Source: Pseudomonadota bacterium
GTDB lineage: Bacteria; Bdellovibrionota; Bacteriovoracia; Bacteriovoracales; Bacteriovoracaceae
DNA: 64,000 bases
Direction: 5' to 3'
Assembly: GCA_027487515.1 (NCBI GenBank)
Contig: JAIYDL010000023.1
Coordinates: 52,115-116,114, forward strand
This document shows positions 53,041 through 62,022 of this stretch, in pieces (within the stretch, counting starts at the first letter, position 1; every line of letters begins with the position of its first letter). A program made the position numbers and the translations under genes. The notes under the pieces are model-generated. The model was not told where the DNA came from. It saw nothing but the letters and a program-made list of their open reading frames with translations, and searched no databases.

Positions 53041-55059
53041 ATGACAATCTCACTCGATGGTTTAAACCCAGAACAACGCGAAGCTGCGGCAACGGTCGAT
53101 GGCCCCGTCCTCATTCTGGCCGGTGCTGGCTCTGGCAAGACTCGAACCGTGACCTATCGAATCGCCCACATGCTCACGAATCTGCGCATCCCCGGGAAGT
53201 CGATCCTGGCCGTGAGTTTTACCAATAAGGCCGCCGCTGAGATGAAGGAGCGAGTCTCCCACCTAGTCGACTCCCGTCAGCGGAAAGGGATCACACTCTC
53301 CACCTTCCATTCTCTCGGGATTCGCATCCTCCGCGAAGACATCCATCACCTGGGATACAATAATCTCTTCACCATCTACGACCAGGCCGATCAGACGAGC
53401 ATCATCCGAGAGGGGCTGAAGAACTACCGGTCTAACAAGTCCTACGATCGCGGAACGATCATGTCGAAGATCGGGTTCCTGAAAAACCAAGGCGTCTCCG
53501 CCGAAGAATTCCCGAAGTCCAAGCACTACGACCCGGAGAACAACTACGACGGCGCCACCGAATACGTCTACCATTTCTACCAGGAGAAACTCCGCTTCTA
53601 TAACGCCCTCGACTTCGACGACATCCTCTTCCTCGTCGTCAAACTCTTCCGCGGTTTCCCCGACGTCGCCAAGAAGTATTCAGAGCGCTTCCGCTACATC
53701 ATGATCGATGAGTACCAGGATACGAATGCTCTCCAGTTCGAACTCATCCAGGGCCTCACCAGTACGCACCAGAACATCTGCGTGGTTGGCGACGACGATC
53801 AGGCGATCTACGGATTCCGTGGCGCAGACATTTCTAACATCCTTAATTTCGAAAAGCAGTTCTCCAACACCAAGGTGATCAAACTCGAGGAGAACTACCG
53901 CTCCACTTTTCCGATCCTCGACCTCGCCAACCAGGTCATCCGACTCAGCAGTCAGCGGAAAGAGAAGACCATGCGGACCGCGCAGATGGAAGGCCACCGG
54001 CCAGAGCTCTGGGCCGCCGGAGAAGCCGACCACGAAGCTGCGATCGTCGTGGAAGAGATCATCAAGCTCCAGTCCCACGGCGTTCCCCTCTCGGAGATCG
54101 CGATCCTTTACCGGTCGAACACTCAAGTCCCCCCGTTCGAAGACCAACTCCGCATCAGTCAGGTCCCCTACGCCATCATCGGGGGCCAAAAGTTCTACGA
54201 GAAAAAAGAAATCAAGGACCTCATCGCCTTCCTCACTCTGATCCAGAACCCTCGGGACGAACTCGCACTCCGGCGAATCCTGAATGTCCCAAACCGCGGG
54301 ATCGGATCCGTCACGCTTCACAAGAACCTGGACAAGGCCACGGAGCAGAAGCGGCACCTGTATCAGGTCCTCGGGGATGAAGAGGAACACGACGGCATCA
54401 AGAACTTCATGGATCTCATCAAGAAGTACCAGCGCGTCTTCAACGAGCAGTCGTTACTGGGTGCCATCACGAACCTCATCGACGAGCTCCACTACTACGA
54501 CTTCATCGACAAGAGCTACGACCAGGTGAAGCTCGCGGCCCGAAAAAAAGAAGACGTGAAGAACTTCCTGCTCACCGCCGACCGCTTCCAAGACCGCTAC
54601 GGCGAAGAGGCGAATCTCCAGAATTTCGTGGAGCGCCTCCTCCTGGCCGACGCCCACGACACGCAGGCCCCCGGTGATGGGTTCAAAAAGAACGAAGTCA
54701 CACTCATGACCCTCCACGCCTCGAAAGGCTTAGAATTCGATTACGTCTTCTTAGTGGGAATGGAAGAAGATCTCCTCCCGCACAAGAAGACCATCACAGA
54801 AAATTCAGACACCAATGAAGAACGCAGGCTGTGCTACGTCGGCATCACCCGCGCAAGGAAGAAACTCATCATGACACACGCGAAAGAGCGAAAGCTCTAC
54901 GGTAAAATGATTCCACGGTTCAAGTCCCGCTTCGTCAACGAGCTCACCCAGTGCTACAAGGAACTCGATCGGACGAACTTCGGTGACATGTCGGAGGTCG
55001 AGGTGAAGGAGTTCAAGACCAGCTTCTTCGGCAACCTCCGGGACTCGCTCCGCTCATGA
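53041..55059 (+). CDS. UvrD/Rep-family superfamily 1 DNA helicase
   Basis: 3'-5' DNA helicase, 672 residues from the ATG at 53041 (15 residues shorter than the longest frame, whose N-terminus MILTPEG is unlike the family). Motifs: Walker A LAGAGSGKT, Ia SFTNKAAAEMK, DEYQDTN (II), GDDDQAIYGFRGA (III), EENYRS (IV), TLHASKGLEFDYVFL (V) and CYVGITRARKKL (VI). LSTFHSLGIRILREDI suits Rep-like more than PcrA-like proteins, but the two are close. Likely roles are replication restart and repair. Its stop overlaps the small membrane protein gene (ATGA). Confidence 0.95.
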   Translation: MTISLDGLNPEQREAAATVDGPVLILAGAGSGKTRTVTYRIAHMLTNLRIPGKSILAVSFTNKAAAEMKERVSHLVDSRQRKGITLSTFHSLGIRILREDIHHLGYNNLFTIYDQADQTSIIREGLKNYRSNKSYDRGTIMSKIGFLKNQGVSAEEFPKSKHYDPENNYDGATEYVYHFYQEKLRFYNALDFDDILFLVVKLFRGFPDVAKKYSERFRYIMIDEYQDTNALQFELIQGLTSTHQNICVVGDDDQAIYGFRGADISNILNFEKQFSNTKVIKLEENYRSTFPILDLANQVIRLSSQRKEKTMRTAQMEGHRPELWAAGEADHEAAIVVEEIIKLQSHGVPLSEIAILYRSNTQVPPFEDQLRISQVPYAIIGGQKFYEKKEIKDLIAFLTLIQNPRDELALRRILNVPNRGIGSVTLHKNLDKATEQKRHLYQVLGDEEEHDGIKNFMDLIKKYQRVFNEQSLLGAITNLIDELHYYDFIDKSYDQVKLAARKKEDVKNFLLTADRFQDRYGEEANLQNFVERLLLADAHDTQAPGDGFKKNEVTLMTLHASKGLEFDYVFLVGMEEDLLPHKKTITENSDTNEERRLCYVGITRARKKLIMTHAKERKLYGKMIPRFKSRFVNELTQCYKELDRTNFGDMSEVEVKEFKTSFFGNLRDSLRS

Positions 55060-55364
55060 AACTCCTCGACCTTCTCACCACGTTTCACGGCTGGCTTTCG
55101 GATCAAGACTTCATCTGGTGGCCTTTCTCGTTCCTAAGACCGGCACCCGCAGACCCCATCACCTTCAAGCTGACGCTCATGATGACCGGCTGCTTCGGAG
55201 GGCTTGGGTTCCTCATGTTCACGGTCATGGCGCTTGCCAACAGCGCCTTCACGGCCGACGCCGCTGTCTCAACGCTCGCTTTCTGCTTCGGAGGCTTCTT
55301 CGTTTGGTTCAACGCAGTGACGAAGCCTCTCTGGAATCGAAGAGTCCGGCAGCTAAAGAAATAA
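55056..55364 (+). CDS. Small two-helix membrane protein
   Basis: 102 residues with two hydrophobic segments: about 37-60 (TLMMTGCFGGLGFLMFTVMAL) and about 68-87 (AVSTLAFCFGGFFVWFNAV), followed by a basic end (NRRVRQLKK). Starts inside the helicase stop (ATGA). No family recognised. The position says it is co-expressed with the helicase; a shared function is not implied. Confidence 0.75.
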   Translation: MKLLDLLTTFHGWLSDQDFIWWPFSFLRPAPADPITFKLTLMMTGCFGGLGFLMFTVMALANSAFTADAAVSTLAFCFGGFFVWFNAVTKPLWNRRVRQLKK

Positions 55365-55369
55365 CAAAA

Positions 55370-55389
55370 AAAGGCCATCCTTGGCCTTT
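55370..55389. terminator. Bidirectional terminator after the helicase operon
   Basis: An 8-bp stem (AAAGGCCA / TGGCCTTT) with a TCCT loop. Plus strand continues TTTATAATTT and the minus strand has seven T residues, so it can end transcripts from both sides. It lies between the helicase operon and the opposing Bor-like lipoprotein gene. Confidence 0.85.
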
Positions 55390-55431
55390 ATAATTTCCAT
55401 CCGTGGAAGACCCCTTCCTGACGGTCAAATT

Positions 55432-55815
55432 TTATGGTCGTGCTTTTAGTTCGTCGTCCAGCTCGTCCGGGAGTGAATTCCCAGACGTGAAGCCAGTGAT
55501 GGTGAATCCCCGCGGAAGGTAGAATCCGAAGGTGAGAAAGGAAATGAGAATGTCCGTGGGATCCTTGTGCTCGTAGATGATGAGCTTCGAGATGCTGTCG
55601 TGGCCCGCGCTCCGGACTTCCTCGTCGATGAAGACCTCGTGCTCTTCGGGCTCGATTCCCCAAAAATAGAATGGCCTGTGCCCAACGATGTTCACTTCCT
55701 TCTTATGGGCCGGGTTTCCCTCGAAGGTCACTGGGATAGAGTTATTCGAGCGGAAATGGATCGTCGTACAACTAGTGAGCACGGCGAGCGCGATGAGCAG
55801 AGGAAGGATTTTCAT
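55432..55815 (-). CDS. Bor-like lipoprotein
   Basis: 127 residues with lipobox LTSC (C16). The pattern HRPFYFWGIEP, then a run ending ILISFLTFGFYLPRGFTIT, resembles the phage lambda Bor/E. coli Iss family (small outer-membrane lipoproteins with a G-x-Y-x-P turn). The usual C-terminal Cys is missing. Bor-like proteins are associated with serum resistance in E. coli, but the role in this lineage is unknown. Single gene on the minus strand. Confidence 0.7.
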   Translation of the reverse strand: MKILPLLIALAVLTSCTTIHFRSNNSIPVTFEGNPAHKKEVNIVGHRPFYFWGIEPEEHEVFIDEEVRSAGHDSISKLIIYEHKDPTDILISFLTFGFYLPRGFTITGFTSGNSLPDELDDELKARP

Positions 55816-55862
55816 ATTCCTTAATTCTTTAGGTCGCGCTACGAGTTGTCAAAAATTATTTT

Positions 55863-56678
55863 TTAGAGGTGCCCGAACGTCGGCTTCTTTTGCTCAATCA
55901 TCCCATCGAGCGCCAAGAAGTGGTCCGACGATCTTTGTGTGATTCCTTGGTAGGCGGCCATGAGCTCGAGATGGGCCGGAAGATCACTGCGGTAGGCATG
56001 AGTCACCGCTCTCTTCGTCATCTGTAGGGCAATCGGCGGCAGAGAAGCAAGCTGCTCGGTGAGTTCCTGCGTCTTTACCTTCAGGTCCTCGCGAGGCACC
56101 ACTTGATTCACCAGTCCGATCTTAAGAGCTTCTTCGGCAGCAACAGTTCGACACGTCAGAAACATTTCCATCGCCTTGCCGAACCCAATCAGTCTCGTGA
56201 GAAAAAATGCTCCGCCGTCTCCAGGCACAAGCCCGACTCGCGCAAACGTTTCTGCGAACACCGCTTCCGTCGCCGCGATCCGCAGATCGCACATCGCCGC
56301 GAGATCGCAGCCCGCACCGACGGCGGCTCCGTTGACCATCGCGATCACGGGCGTCCGGAGCTGCGCAAAGGTCAGGGGAATCTGCTGGATCCCGGCCTCG
56401 TAGGCTTCTCGCAGTTGGTTCGACTCCCCGGCGAACATTCCGGACTTCCCGCGCATGGCCTTGAGATCGCCTCCGGCGCAGAAATTCCGGCCGGCCCCCG
56501 TGATGACGATCACCCGAATCTCCGTGTCGACATCCGCGAATCGCAGAACTTCAACCAGCGCCTTCACCATACCACTGGAGTAGGCATTGCTGGCCTCCGG
56601 TCGGTTGAGGCTCACCCAGAGAGTGTGGGATTTTTTCTCCACGAGAAGGTCCGAGAAGGCATTGAGGTAGAAGCTCAT
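55863..56678 (-). CDS. Enoyl-CoA hydratase/isomerase family protein, last gene of the liu operon
   Basis: Crotonase-fold protein of 271 residues. CAGGDLKAM and VAMVNGAAVGAGCDLA carry the oxyanion-hole segments, and FAETFARVGLVPGDGGAFFL is the active-site Glu region. It differs from the operon's other crotonase (59552), so the two are not redundant copies. The start overlaps the HMG-CoA lyase stop (ATGA). It may be an enoyl-CoA hydratase for related branched-chain or fatty acyl-CoA breakdown. Confidence 0.88.
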   Translation of the reverse strand: MSFYLNAFSDLLVEKKSHTLWVSLNRPEASNAYSSGMVKALVEVLRFADVDTEIRVIVITGAGRNFCAGGDLKAMRGKSGMFAGESNQLREAYEAGIQQIPLTFAQLRTPVIAMVNGAAVGAGCDLAAMCDLRIAATEAVFAETFARVGLVPGDGGAFFLTRLIGFGKAMEMFLTCRTVAAEEALKIGLVNQVVPREDLKVKTQELTEQLASLPPIALQMTKRAVTHAYRSDLPAHLELMAAYQGITQRSSDHFLALDGMIEQKKPTFGHL

Positions 56679-57574
56679 ACAATCCCCGTGTTAAAAAAGG
56701 CTCTAAGAAACTTCGAATCCGTCTGTCGGTGAAGCTTAGAAAGAATGAAGCGCGAAGCCTCGGCCAGTTTCTTGATATCGATACCCGTCTCAAGGCCCTG
56801 GGAGCTCAGAAGGTAGCACACATCTTCTGTGGCGACGTTCCCTGTTGCGCCCTTCGCGTAGGGGCACCCCCCGAGACCTCCTGCGGAGGCGTCAAAGGTC
56901 GTGATCTCTTCCTCGAGCGAAACATAGATGTTCGTAGGTGCGAGGCCGCGGGTGTCGTGAAAATGCATCGCCAGTTGACCGATCGGGAACTCACTCTTCA
57001 GAGCTCTGATGGTCGCCCGGACCTGCGCCGGGACGGCCACGCCGATGGTGTCACCGACCGAGACTTCGTAAACCCCGAGGTCAAAGAGGCGCTTCGTGAC
57101 ACTGATGACTTTCTTCAGGTCCACGGCCCCCTCGTAGGGACACCCGAAGGCGGTTGAGACGTAGCCCCGGACCCTGACTCCGTCTCGTTTGGCGACCTCG
57201 GCGACTTCGGAGATCCGCAGGAAACTCTCGTCGATGGTCGCGTTAATGTTCTTTTTCGTGAACGTGTCCGAGGTGGCGGTGAACACGGCAATTTCTCTTA
57301 CCCCCAAGCTCCGTGCTGTCTCATAGCCCTTGAGGTTTGGAACGAGGCACGGGAACGCAACGGTTTCGGGGAGGGCACGACTGACTTGGGTATACAGCTC
57401 GACAGCGTCTGCCATCTGGGGAATGGCCGGGGCCTTCACAAAGCTCGTGACCTCGATCGATCTTAACCCGGCCCCAACCAGAAGCTCGATGAAACGGAAC
57501 TTTTCCTCGGTGCCGAGGATCGTCTTTTCGTTCTGAAGTCCATCCCGAGGACCTACCTCTACGATCCGAATCAT
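56675..57574 (-). CDS. liuE: Hydroxymethylglutaryl-CoA lyase
   Basis: Last committed step of leucine breakdown: HMG-CoA to acetoacetate plus acetyl-CoA. 299 residues from the ATG at 57574, which overlaps the preceding stop (ATGA). EVGPRDGLQNEKT at the N-terminus holds metal and base residues, HFHDTRG the metal-binding His pair, and GLGGCPYAKGATGN the catalytic Cys of the G-loop. Metal-dependent TIM-barrel enzyme of the DRE-TIM family. The complete motif set is present. Confidence 0.96.
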   Translation of the reverse strand: MIRIVEVGPRDGLQNEKTILGTEEKFRFIELLVGAGLRSIEVTSFVKAPAIPQMADAVELYTQVSRALPETVAFPCLVPNLKGYETARSLGVREIAVFTATSDTFTKKNINATIDESFLRISEVAEVAKRDGVRVRGYVSTAFGCPYEGAVDLKKVISVTKRLFDLGVYEVSVGDTIGVAVPAQVRATIRALKSEFPIGQLAMHFHDTRGLAPTNIYVSLEEEITTFDASAGGLGGCPYAKGATGNVATEDVCYLLSSQGLETGIDIKKLAEASRFILSKLHRQTDSKFLRAFFNTGIV

Positions 57575-58056
57575 CCGTCGACCTCCGCGAGAATGGCCCC
57601 TCCCTGGACGAGCTCCCCGACTTGGTAGCAAATCTTCTTCACTTTCCCGTCCTTATCGGAGCGGATCGAGTGCTCCATTTTCATCGCTTCAAGGATCAGA
57701 ATCGGCTCCCCTTTCTTCACCTCTTCACCGGGACCCCGAAGGACCTTAAAGATCTTCCCAGGCATCGGAGCCGCTAAGCTTCCAACGGCCGCTCGATCCT
57801 TCTTGATCTTCTTCCCCCCGATCGATCCTAGGGCCTCAACGCCATTGGCGATGATGACACTCTCTCCGTCACGGTTCGCGGAACTCACCGCTGCGTGGAT
57901 CCGGGTGCCCCGGTCAAGAATAAATTCCGGACCCTCTCGGGTCACGAGGCTATACTGATACTTTATTCCTTCGAGACTAAACGCCACGACCTCGGCCGTT
58001 GCCTTGAAATCCTGGACACGAAATTCTTGGCCATCGATGATGAAAGTCTTTTCCAT
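57571..58056 (-). CDS. Biotin carboxyl carrier subunit (C-terminal half of a split LiuD)
   Basis: 161 residues from the ATG at 58056, with AGGAA six bases upstream. The first ~85 residues are beta-rich and match the BT linker domain that joins biotin carboxylase and BCCP domains in MCC/PCC alpha chains. The last ~75 residues are a biotinyl domain: APMPGKI, then EAMKMEH with the biotinylated Lys. In most bacteria this is fused to the biotin carboxylase as LiuD. Here the carboxylase gene stops 2 bases upstream in a different frame. Function: carries carboxybiotin to LiuB. Confidence 0.93.
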   Translation of the reverse strand: MEKTFIIDGQEFRVQDFKATAEVVAFSLEGIKYQYSLVTREGPEFILDRGTRIHAAVSSANRDGESVIIANGVEALGSIGGKKIKKDRAAVGSLAAPMPGKIFKVLRGPGEEVKKGEPILILEAMKMEHSIRSDKDGKVKKICYQVGELVQGGAILAEVDG

Positions 58057-58058
58057 AA

Positions 58059-59555
58059 TTAGTTCCTGAATCCCGCGAGTGCGGTCCATGGGGTTGACGA
58101 AGCCGTTCCGTGCGACGACGCCGCTGCCGCCGTCGTCATCCGTCGTTCAGCGAAACTCAGCGCCGCAATCAGGTCGGCCCGGTCCTGGGCCGTGTGCGCG
58201 CGGGGAAGAAGGTCGTCCTTATTGTCAGGGATAAAATGCGTGTGCGTCTTCCCAGCAACGAACTTCGGGTGCGAAAGGATCCGTTTCAAATAGTCCCGGT
58301 TTGTTTTAACTCCAAGGAAGAGGACCTCGTTAAGGCTATGGATACTCTTCTCGATCGCAATCTCCCGAGTTTCACCCCAGACCACAAGCTTCGCGAGCAT
58401 GGGGTCGTAGTTCACACCGACCTCGGTCCCATCGAGGAAACCGCAGTCGAGCCGGACATCCCGAAGGCCAGGAGCTCCGATCCTCTCAATTTTTCCAATC
58501 GAGGGCATGAAATTCTGATCCGGGTCTTCCGCGTAGATCCGGCACTCGATCGCCGATCCCTTCTGCTGGATCTCCGTTTGCCGAACGGGAAGGCGGTCTC
58601 CTTGAGCGACGAGAATCTGGTACTTCACAAGGTCATGTCCCGTCACCATTTCGGTCACAGGATGCTCAACCTGAAGCCTCGTGTTCATCTCCATGAAGTA
58701 GAACGCACCGTCCTGGGCCATGATGAACTCGACGGTTCCAGCACCACGGTAGTTAATCCCCCGCGCGATCTCCACCGCTGTTTCACAGATCCGAAGCCGA
58801 AGCTCTTGACTCATGTTCGGCGCTGGCGTCTCTTCGACGACCTTTTGGTAGCGGCGCTGGATGGAACACTCTCGCTCAAAGAAATGGAGGTGGTTCCCGT
58901 GAGTATCAGACATCAGCTGAACTTCGATGTGGCGTGGATTCAAGACATACTTTTCAATCAGAACGCGGTCGCTGGAGAAGGACTTGAGTCCCTCTGATTT
59001 CGCCCCTCGGATCGCCTCAAGAAGTTCCGAATCCTGGTGCACGATGCGCATCCCTTTCCCGCCGCCGCCTGCAGACGCCTTGATGAGCACCGGGTAGCCG
59101 ATCTTCTTTGCTTCTCGAGAAAGCGTGTCCTCACTCTGATCGTCTCCGTGGTATCCGGGAGTCAACGGGATGTGAATCTTCTCCAGGGCTTTCTTTGAAC
59201 CGATCTTATCACCCATGAGAACGATGGACTCCGGGGTTGGGCCAATGAAGATGACCCCCGCCGCCTCCACCATCCGAGCAAACTCTTCGTTCTCGGACAA
59301 AAAGCCGTAGCCAGGGTGAATCGCATCGGCACCGCATTCTTTCGCGACCGCGATGAGTTTCGCTTTATTGAGGTAGGTATCATGGAGGGAGCCACTTCCC
59401 AGGGAGTACGACTCGTCAGCGTACAGCGCATGCGGAAGTCTTCGGTCGTCATCCGCGAACACGGTCACGACCTTGATGCCCATCTCTCGGGCCGTCTTAA
59501 GCACCCGGAGTGCAATCTCTCCACGGTTCGCAACAAGGATCTTTTTAATTTTCAT
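58059..59555 (-). CDS. Biotin carboxylase subunit of methylcrotonyl-CoA carboxylase (N-terminal half of split LiuD)
   Basis: 498 residues. ILVANRGEIALRV at the start, PGYGFLSEN, ATP-grasp KASAGGGGKGM, and the active-site EMNTRLQVEHPVTE are standard. It ends PWTALAGFRN then stop. The same wording occurs in fused MCC alpha chains exactly where the carboxylase passes into the BT domain, so the break lies at the domain boundary. The start overlaps the LiuC stop (ATGA). With the BCCP protein and LiuB it should carboxylate 3-methylcrotonyl-CoA. Confidence 0.93.
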   Translation of the reverse strand: MKIKKILVANRGEIALRVLKTAREMGIKVVTVFADDDRRLPHALYADESYSLGSGSLHDTYLNKAKLIAVAKECGADAIHPGYGFLSENEEFARMVEAAGVIFIGPTPESIVLMGDKIGSKKALEKIHIPLTPGYHGDDQSEDTLSREAKKIGYPVLIKASAGGGGKGMRIVHQDSELLEAIRGAKSEGLKSFSSDRVLIEKYVLNPRHIEVQLMSDTHGNHLHFFERECSIQRRYQKVVEETPAPNMSQELRLRICETAVEIARGINYRGAGTVEFIMAQDGAFYFMEMNTRLQVEHPVTEMVTGHDLVKYQILVAQGDRLPVRQTEIQQKGSAIECRIYAEDPDQNFMPSIGKIERIGAPGLRDVRLDCGFLDGTEVGVNYDPMLAKLVVWGETREIAIEKSIHSLNEVLFLGVKTNRDYLKRILSHPKFVAGKTHTHFIPDNKDDLLPRAHTAQDRADLIAALSFAERRMTTAAAASSHGTASSTPWTALAGFRN

Positions 59556-60325
59556 TTTTTCATCCAGGCTGGTTTGTCTTTTTCCAAGAGCGCGCGCATG
59601 CCCTCTTGCCCTTCGGCGCTCACACGCCGGTCAGCGATCATCTGGCAGGTAAAATCCTCAGCATCCTTAAGATTCCGAACGACTCCGCGAACCAGGCGCT
59701 TGGCCTCTTTCGCAGCTTCTGGCCCCGCCGCCAGAAACTTCTTCTTCACTTCTTCGGTCTTCAGGTCTAGATCCTCGGCCGAGCATACTTCATGGATCAG
59801 ACCCAGTCGTTTGGCCTCTTCTCCGAAGAAACGCTCTCCCGAGATCATCCACGCCCGAGCGTTCGACTCTCCGATCTTGGCGACACAGTACGGAGAGATG
59901 ACGGCCGGGATGAGACCCAGACGAACTTCAGTGAATCCGAATGAGGCCGCAGTGGTTGCCACGACGTAGTCGCAGACACTCACGAGGCCTACGCCTCCCC
60001 CGAGGGCAGGCCCATTCACTCGCCCCAGAACCGGGACGTCGCAGTCGTTAACCGCAGAGAACATCCGAGCGAGCCGCTTCGAATCGCGAAAGTTTTCTTC
60101 CTTCGAGTAGTTCTTCATCGCCTTCATCCAGTTAAGGTCTGCCCCGGCACAAAAGCTCGTCCCGCGACCAGAGAGAACGATGAGCCTCTCATTCGTAAAG
60201 CCTTCAAAGGCGGAAATCATTTCTTCAATGAGTTCGGCGTTAAACGCATTATGAAGTTCAGGTCTATTGAGCCAAACTTCAGTCACCCCATTCTCTTTCG
60301 CAACGATCTCAAGGTATTTCATCAT
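59552..60325 (-). CDS. liuC: Methylglutaconyl-CoA hydratase (crotonase family)
   Basis: 257 residues from the ATG at 60325, two bases after the LiuB stop; the tandem ATG at 60322 is possible too. CAGADLNWMK and VNGPALGGGVGLVSVCD are the oxyanion-hole blocks. CAGADLNWM is characteristic of LiuC/AUH-type hydratases. ASFGFTEVRLGLIPAVISPYV-type spacing holds the active-site Glu. Position between LiuB and the biotin carboxylase supports hydration of 3-methylglutaconyl-CoA to HMG-CoA. Confidence 0.93.
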   Translation of the reverse strand: MMKYLEIVAKENGVTEVWLNRPELHNAFNAELIEEMISAFEGFTNERLIVLSGRGTSFCAGADLNWMKAMKNYSKEENFRDSKRLARMFSAVNDCDVPVLGRVNGPALGGGVGLVSVCDYVVATTAASFGFTEVRLGLIPAVISPYCVAKIGESNARAWMISGERFFGEEAKRLGLIHEVCSAEDLDLKTEEVKKKFLAAGPEAAKEAKRLVRGVVRNLKDAEDFTCQMIADRRVSAEGQEGMRALLEKDKPAWMKK

Positions 60326-60327
60326 GC

Positions 60328-61944
60328 CTACATCCTGAAGACGCCCCATCTTGGGTCTGGGAATTCTTCGTTATGGGTTACACTTAGACAGAGACCGAGC
60401 ACATCTCTGGTTTGCGCCGGATCGATGACCCCGTCGTCCCAAAGTCGGGCCGAGGAGTAGTAAGGAGATCCCTCACGCTCGTACTTATCCAGAATCGGTT
60501 GTTTAAACTTCGCGAGCTCATCATCACTCATGAGTGGCTTGCCAGAAAGACGGAGACCATCCTGCTTCACCGTGGCCAGGACATTCGCCGCCTGCTCCCC
60601 ACCCATCACCGAAATCCGAGAGTTGGGCCACATGAAAAGAAAGCGCGGGCCAAAGGCCCGACCGCACATGCCGTAGTTTCCGGCGCCGAATGAGCCACCG
60701 ATCACCACCGTAAACTTCGGAACTTGCACCGTGGAAACAGCAGTCACGAACTTGGCACCGTGCTTTGCAATTCCTTCGTTCTCATACTGTTTCCCCACCA
60801 TGAACCCGGTGATGTTCTGAAGGAAGACCAGCGGGATCTTTCGCTGACCGCAGAGCTCCACGAAGTGCGCCGCCTTCTGAGAGGACTCTGAAAAGAGGAT
60901 CCCGTTGTTGGCCACGATCCCGACGAGGTAACCGTGAATCTTTGCGAACCCGGTGACCAGAGTCGTACCGTAGCGTTCTTTGAACTCTTGGAACTCTGAC
61001 CCGTCTACGAGTCGGGAAATCACATCACGCACGTCGAAGGGTTTGCGCGTGTCCCGAGGGATGATGCCGTAGATCTCTTCCGTCTTGTAGATGGGTGCCT
61101 TCACTTCATCTTTAATGAACTTACCAGGGTGCTTGGATTTATAGTTTAAGGTCCTCACAATGTGCCGCGCGTGCTCCAGTGCTTCTTCTTCTGTCTCCGC
61201 AAAGTGATCGGCGACTCCTGACCGAGAGGTGTGAACTTCTGCCCCTCCCAGGTCCTCCGCACTCACCTCTTCTCCCGTGGCAGCCTTTACGAGCGGGGGT
61301 CCTCCCAGGAAAATCGTTCCGTTTCCTTTGACGATTATCGTCTCATCACTCATGGCAGGAACGTAAGCGCCTCCAGCGGTACAAGAGCCACAGACGACTG
61401 CGATCTGGGGAATCCCTCGGGAAGACATCTGAGCTTGATTAAAAAAGATCCGTCCGAAGTGTTCCTTATCTGGAAAAACTTCATCCTGCTTGGGAAGGAA
61501 TGCACCACCGGAATCCACCAAGTAAATACATGGGAGGCGATTCTCGAGAGCAATCTCTTGTGCCCGCAGGTGCTTTTTCACAGTGAGTGGAAAGTAGGTT
61601 CCTCCTTTCACTGTAGCGTCGTTGGCGACAAACAAGCACTCAACCCCATGGACAAGTCCAATCCCTGTGACCATCCCGGCACCCGGGACATCTTCATCGT
61701 AGACCGCCTCTGCCGCGAGAGCAGAGAACTCGAGGAACGGTGAACCAGGATCTAGAATCTTCTCGATTCGCTCACGTGGAAGAAGCTTCTTACGCCCTCG
61801 ATGCTTTTTAACCGCATCATCTCCACCACCGAGCCGAACATTTTCTATTTTCTTCTTTAGCTCCGTAGCTAAACCACGGTTAAATTCAGCATTCGCTTGA
61901 AACTCATTTGAACTGGTGTCTACGTGGGAGGCCAAAGGCTGCAT
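60328..61944 (-). CDS. liuB: Methylcrotonyl-CoA carboxylase carboxyltransferase (beta) subunit
   Basis: 538 residues, the length of the MCC beta chain. The N-domain has [34 protein letters not shown], and [12 protein letters not shown]; the C-domain has [11 protein letters not shown] and [21 protein letters not shown], the MCC-type CoA and biotin sites. First gene of the liu operon here. No liuA (isovaleryl-CoA dehydrogenase) or liuR lies upstream; the sulfatase gene does. A nested inverted repeat (61970-62011) sits before it and may control the operon. Confidence 0.96.
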   Translation of the reverse strand: MQPLASHVDTSSNEFQANAEFNRGLATELKKKIENVRLGGGDDAVKKHRGRKKLLPRERIEKILDPGSPFLEFSALAAEAVYDEDVPGAGMVTGIGLVHGVECLFVANDATVKGGTYFPLTVKKHLRAQEIALENRLPCIYLVDSGGAFLPKQDEVFPDKEHFGRIFFNQAQMSSRGIPQIAVVCGSCTAGGAYVPAMSDETIIVKGNGTIFLGGPPLVKAATGEEVSAEDLGGAEVHTSRSGVADHFAETEEEALEHARHIVRTLNYKSKHPGKFIKDEVKAPIYKTEEIYGIIPRDTRKPFDVRDVISRLVDGSEFQEFKERYGTTLVTGFAKIHGYLVGIVANNGILFSESSQKAAHFVELCGQRKIPLVFLQNITGFMVGKQYENEGIAKHGAKFVTAVSTVQVPKFTVVIGGSFGAGNYGMCGRAFGPRFLFMWPNSRISVMGGEQAANVLATVKQDGLRLSGKPLMSDDELAKFKQPILDKYEREGSPYYSSARLWDDGVIDPAQTRDVLGLCLSVTHNEEFPDPRWGVFRM

Positions 61945-61969
61945 GATAACCCCATTTTTGAATAAAAAT

Positions 61970-62011
61970 AACGATTTAATCTATCTCGAAGGATCGAGTT
62001 GGACAATCGTT
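61970..62011 (-). promoter_or_regulatory. Nested inverted repeats upstream of the liu operon
   Basis: Outer arms AACGATT (61970-61976) and AATCGTT (62005-62011) flank inner arms CTCGA (61985-61989) and TCGAG (61994-61998). No T-run follows, so a terminator is unlikely. It lies 26 bases before the liuB ATG and 12 bases after the sulfatase stop. Could be an operator or an mRNA fold; unproven. Confidence 0.4.
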
Positions 62012-62022
62012 TGGGCTCAGCG

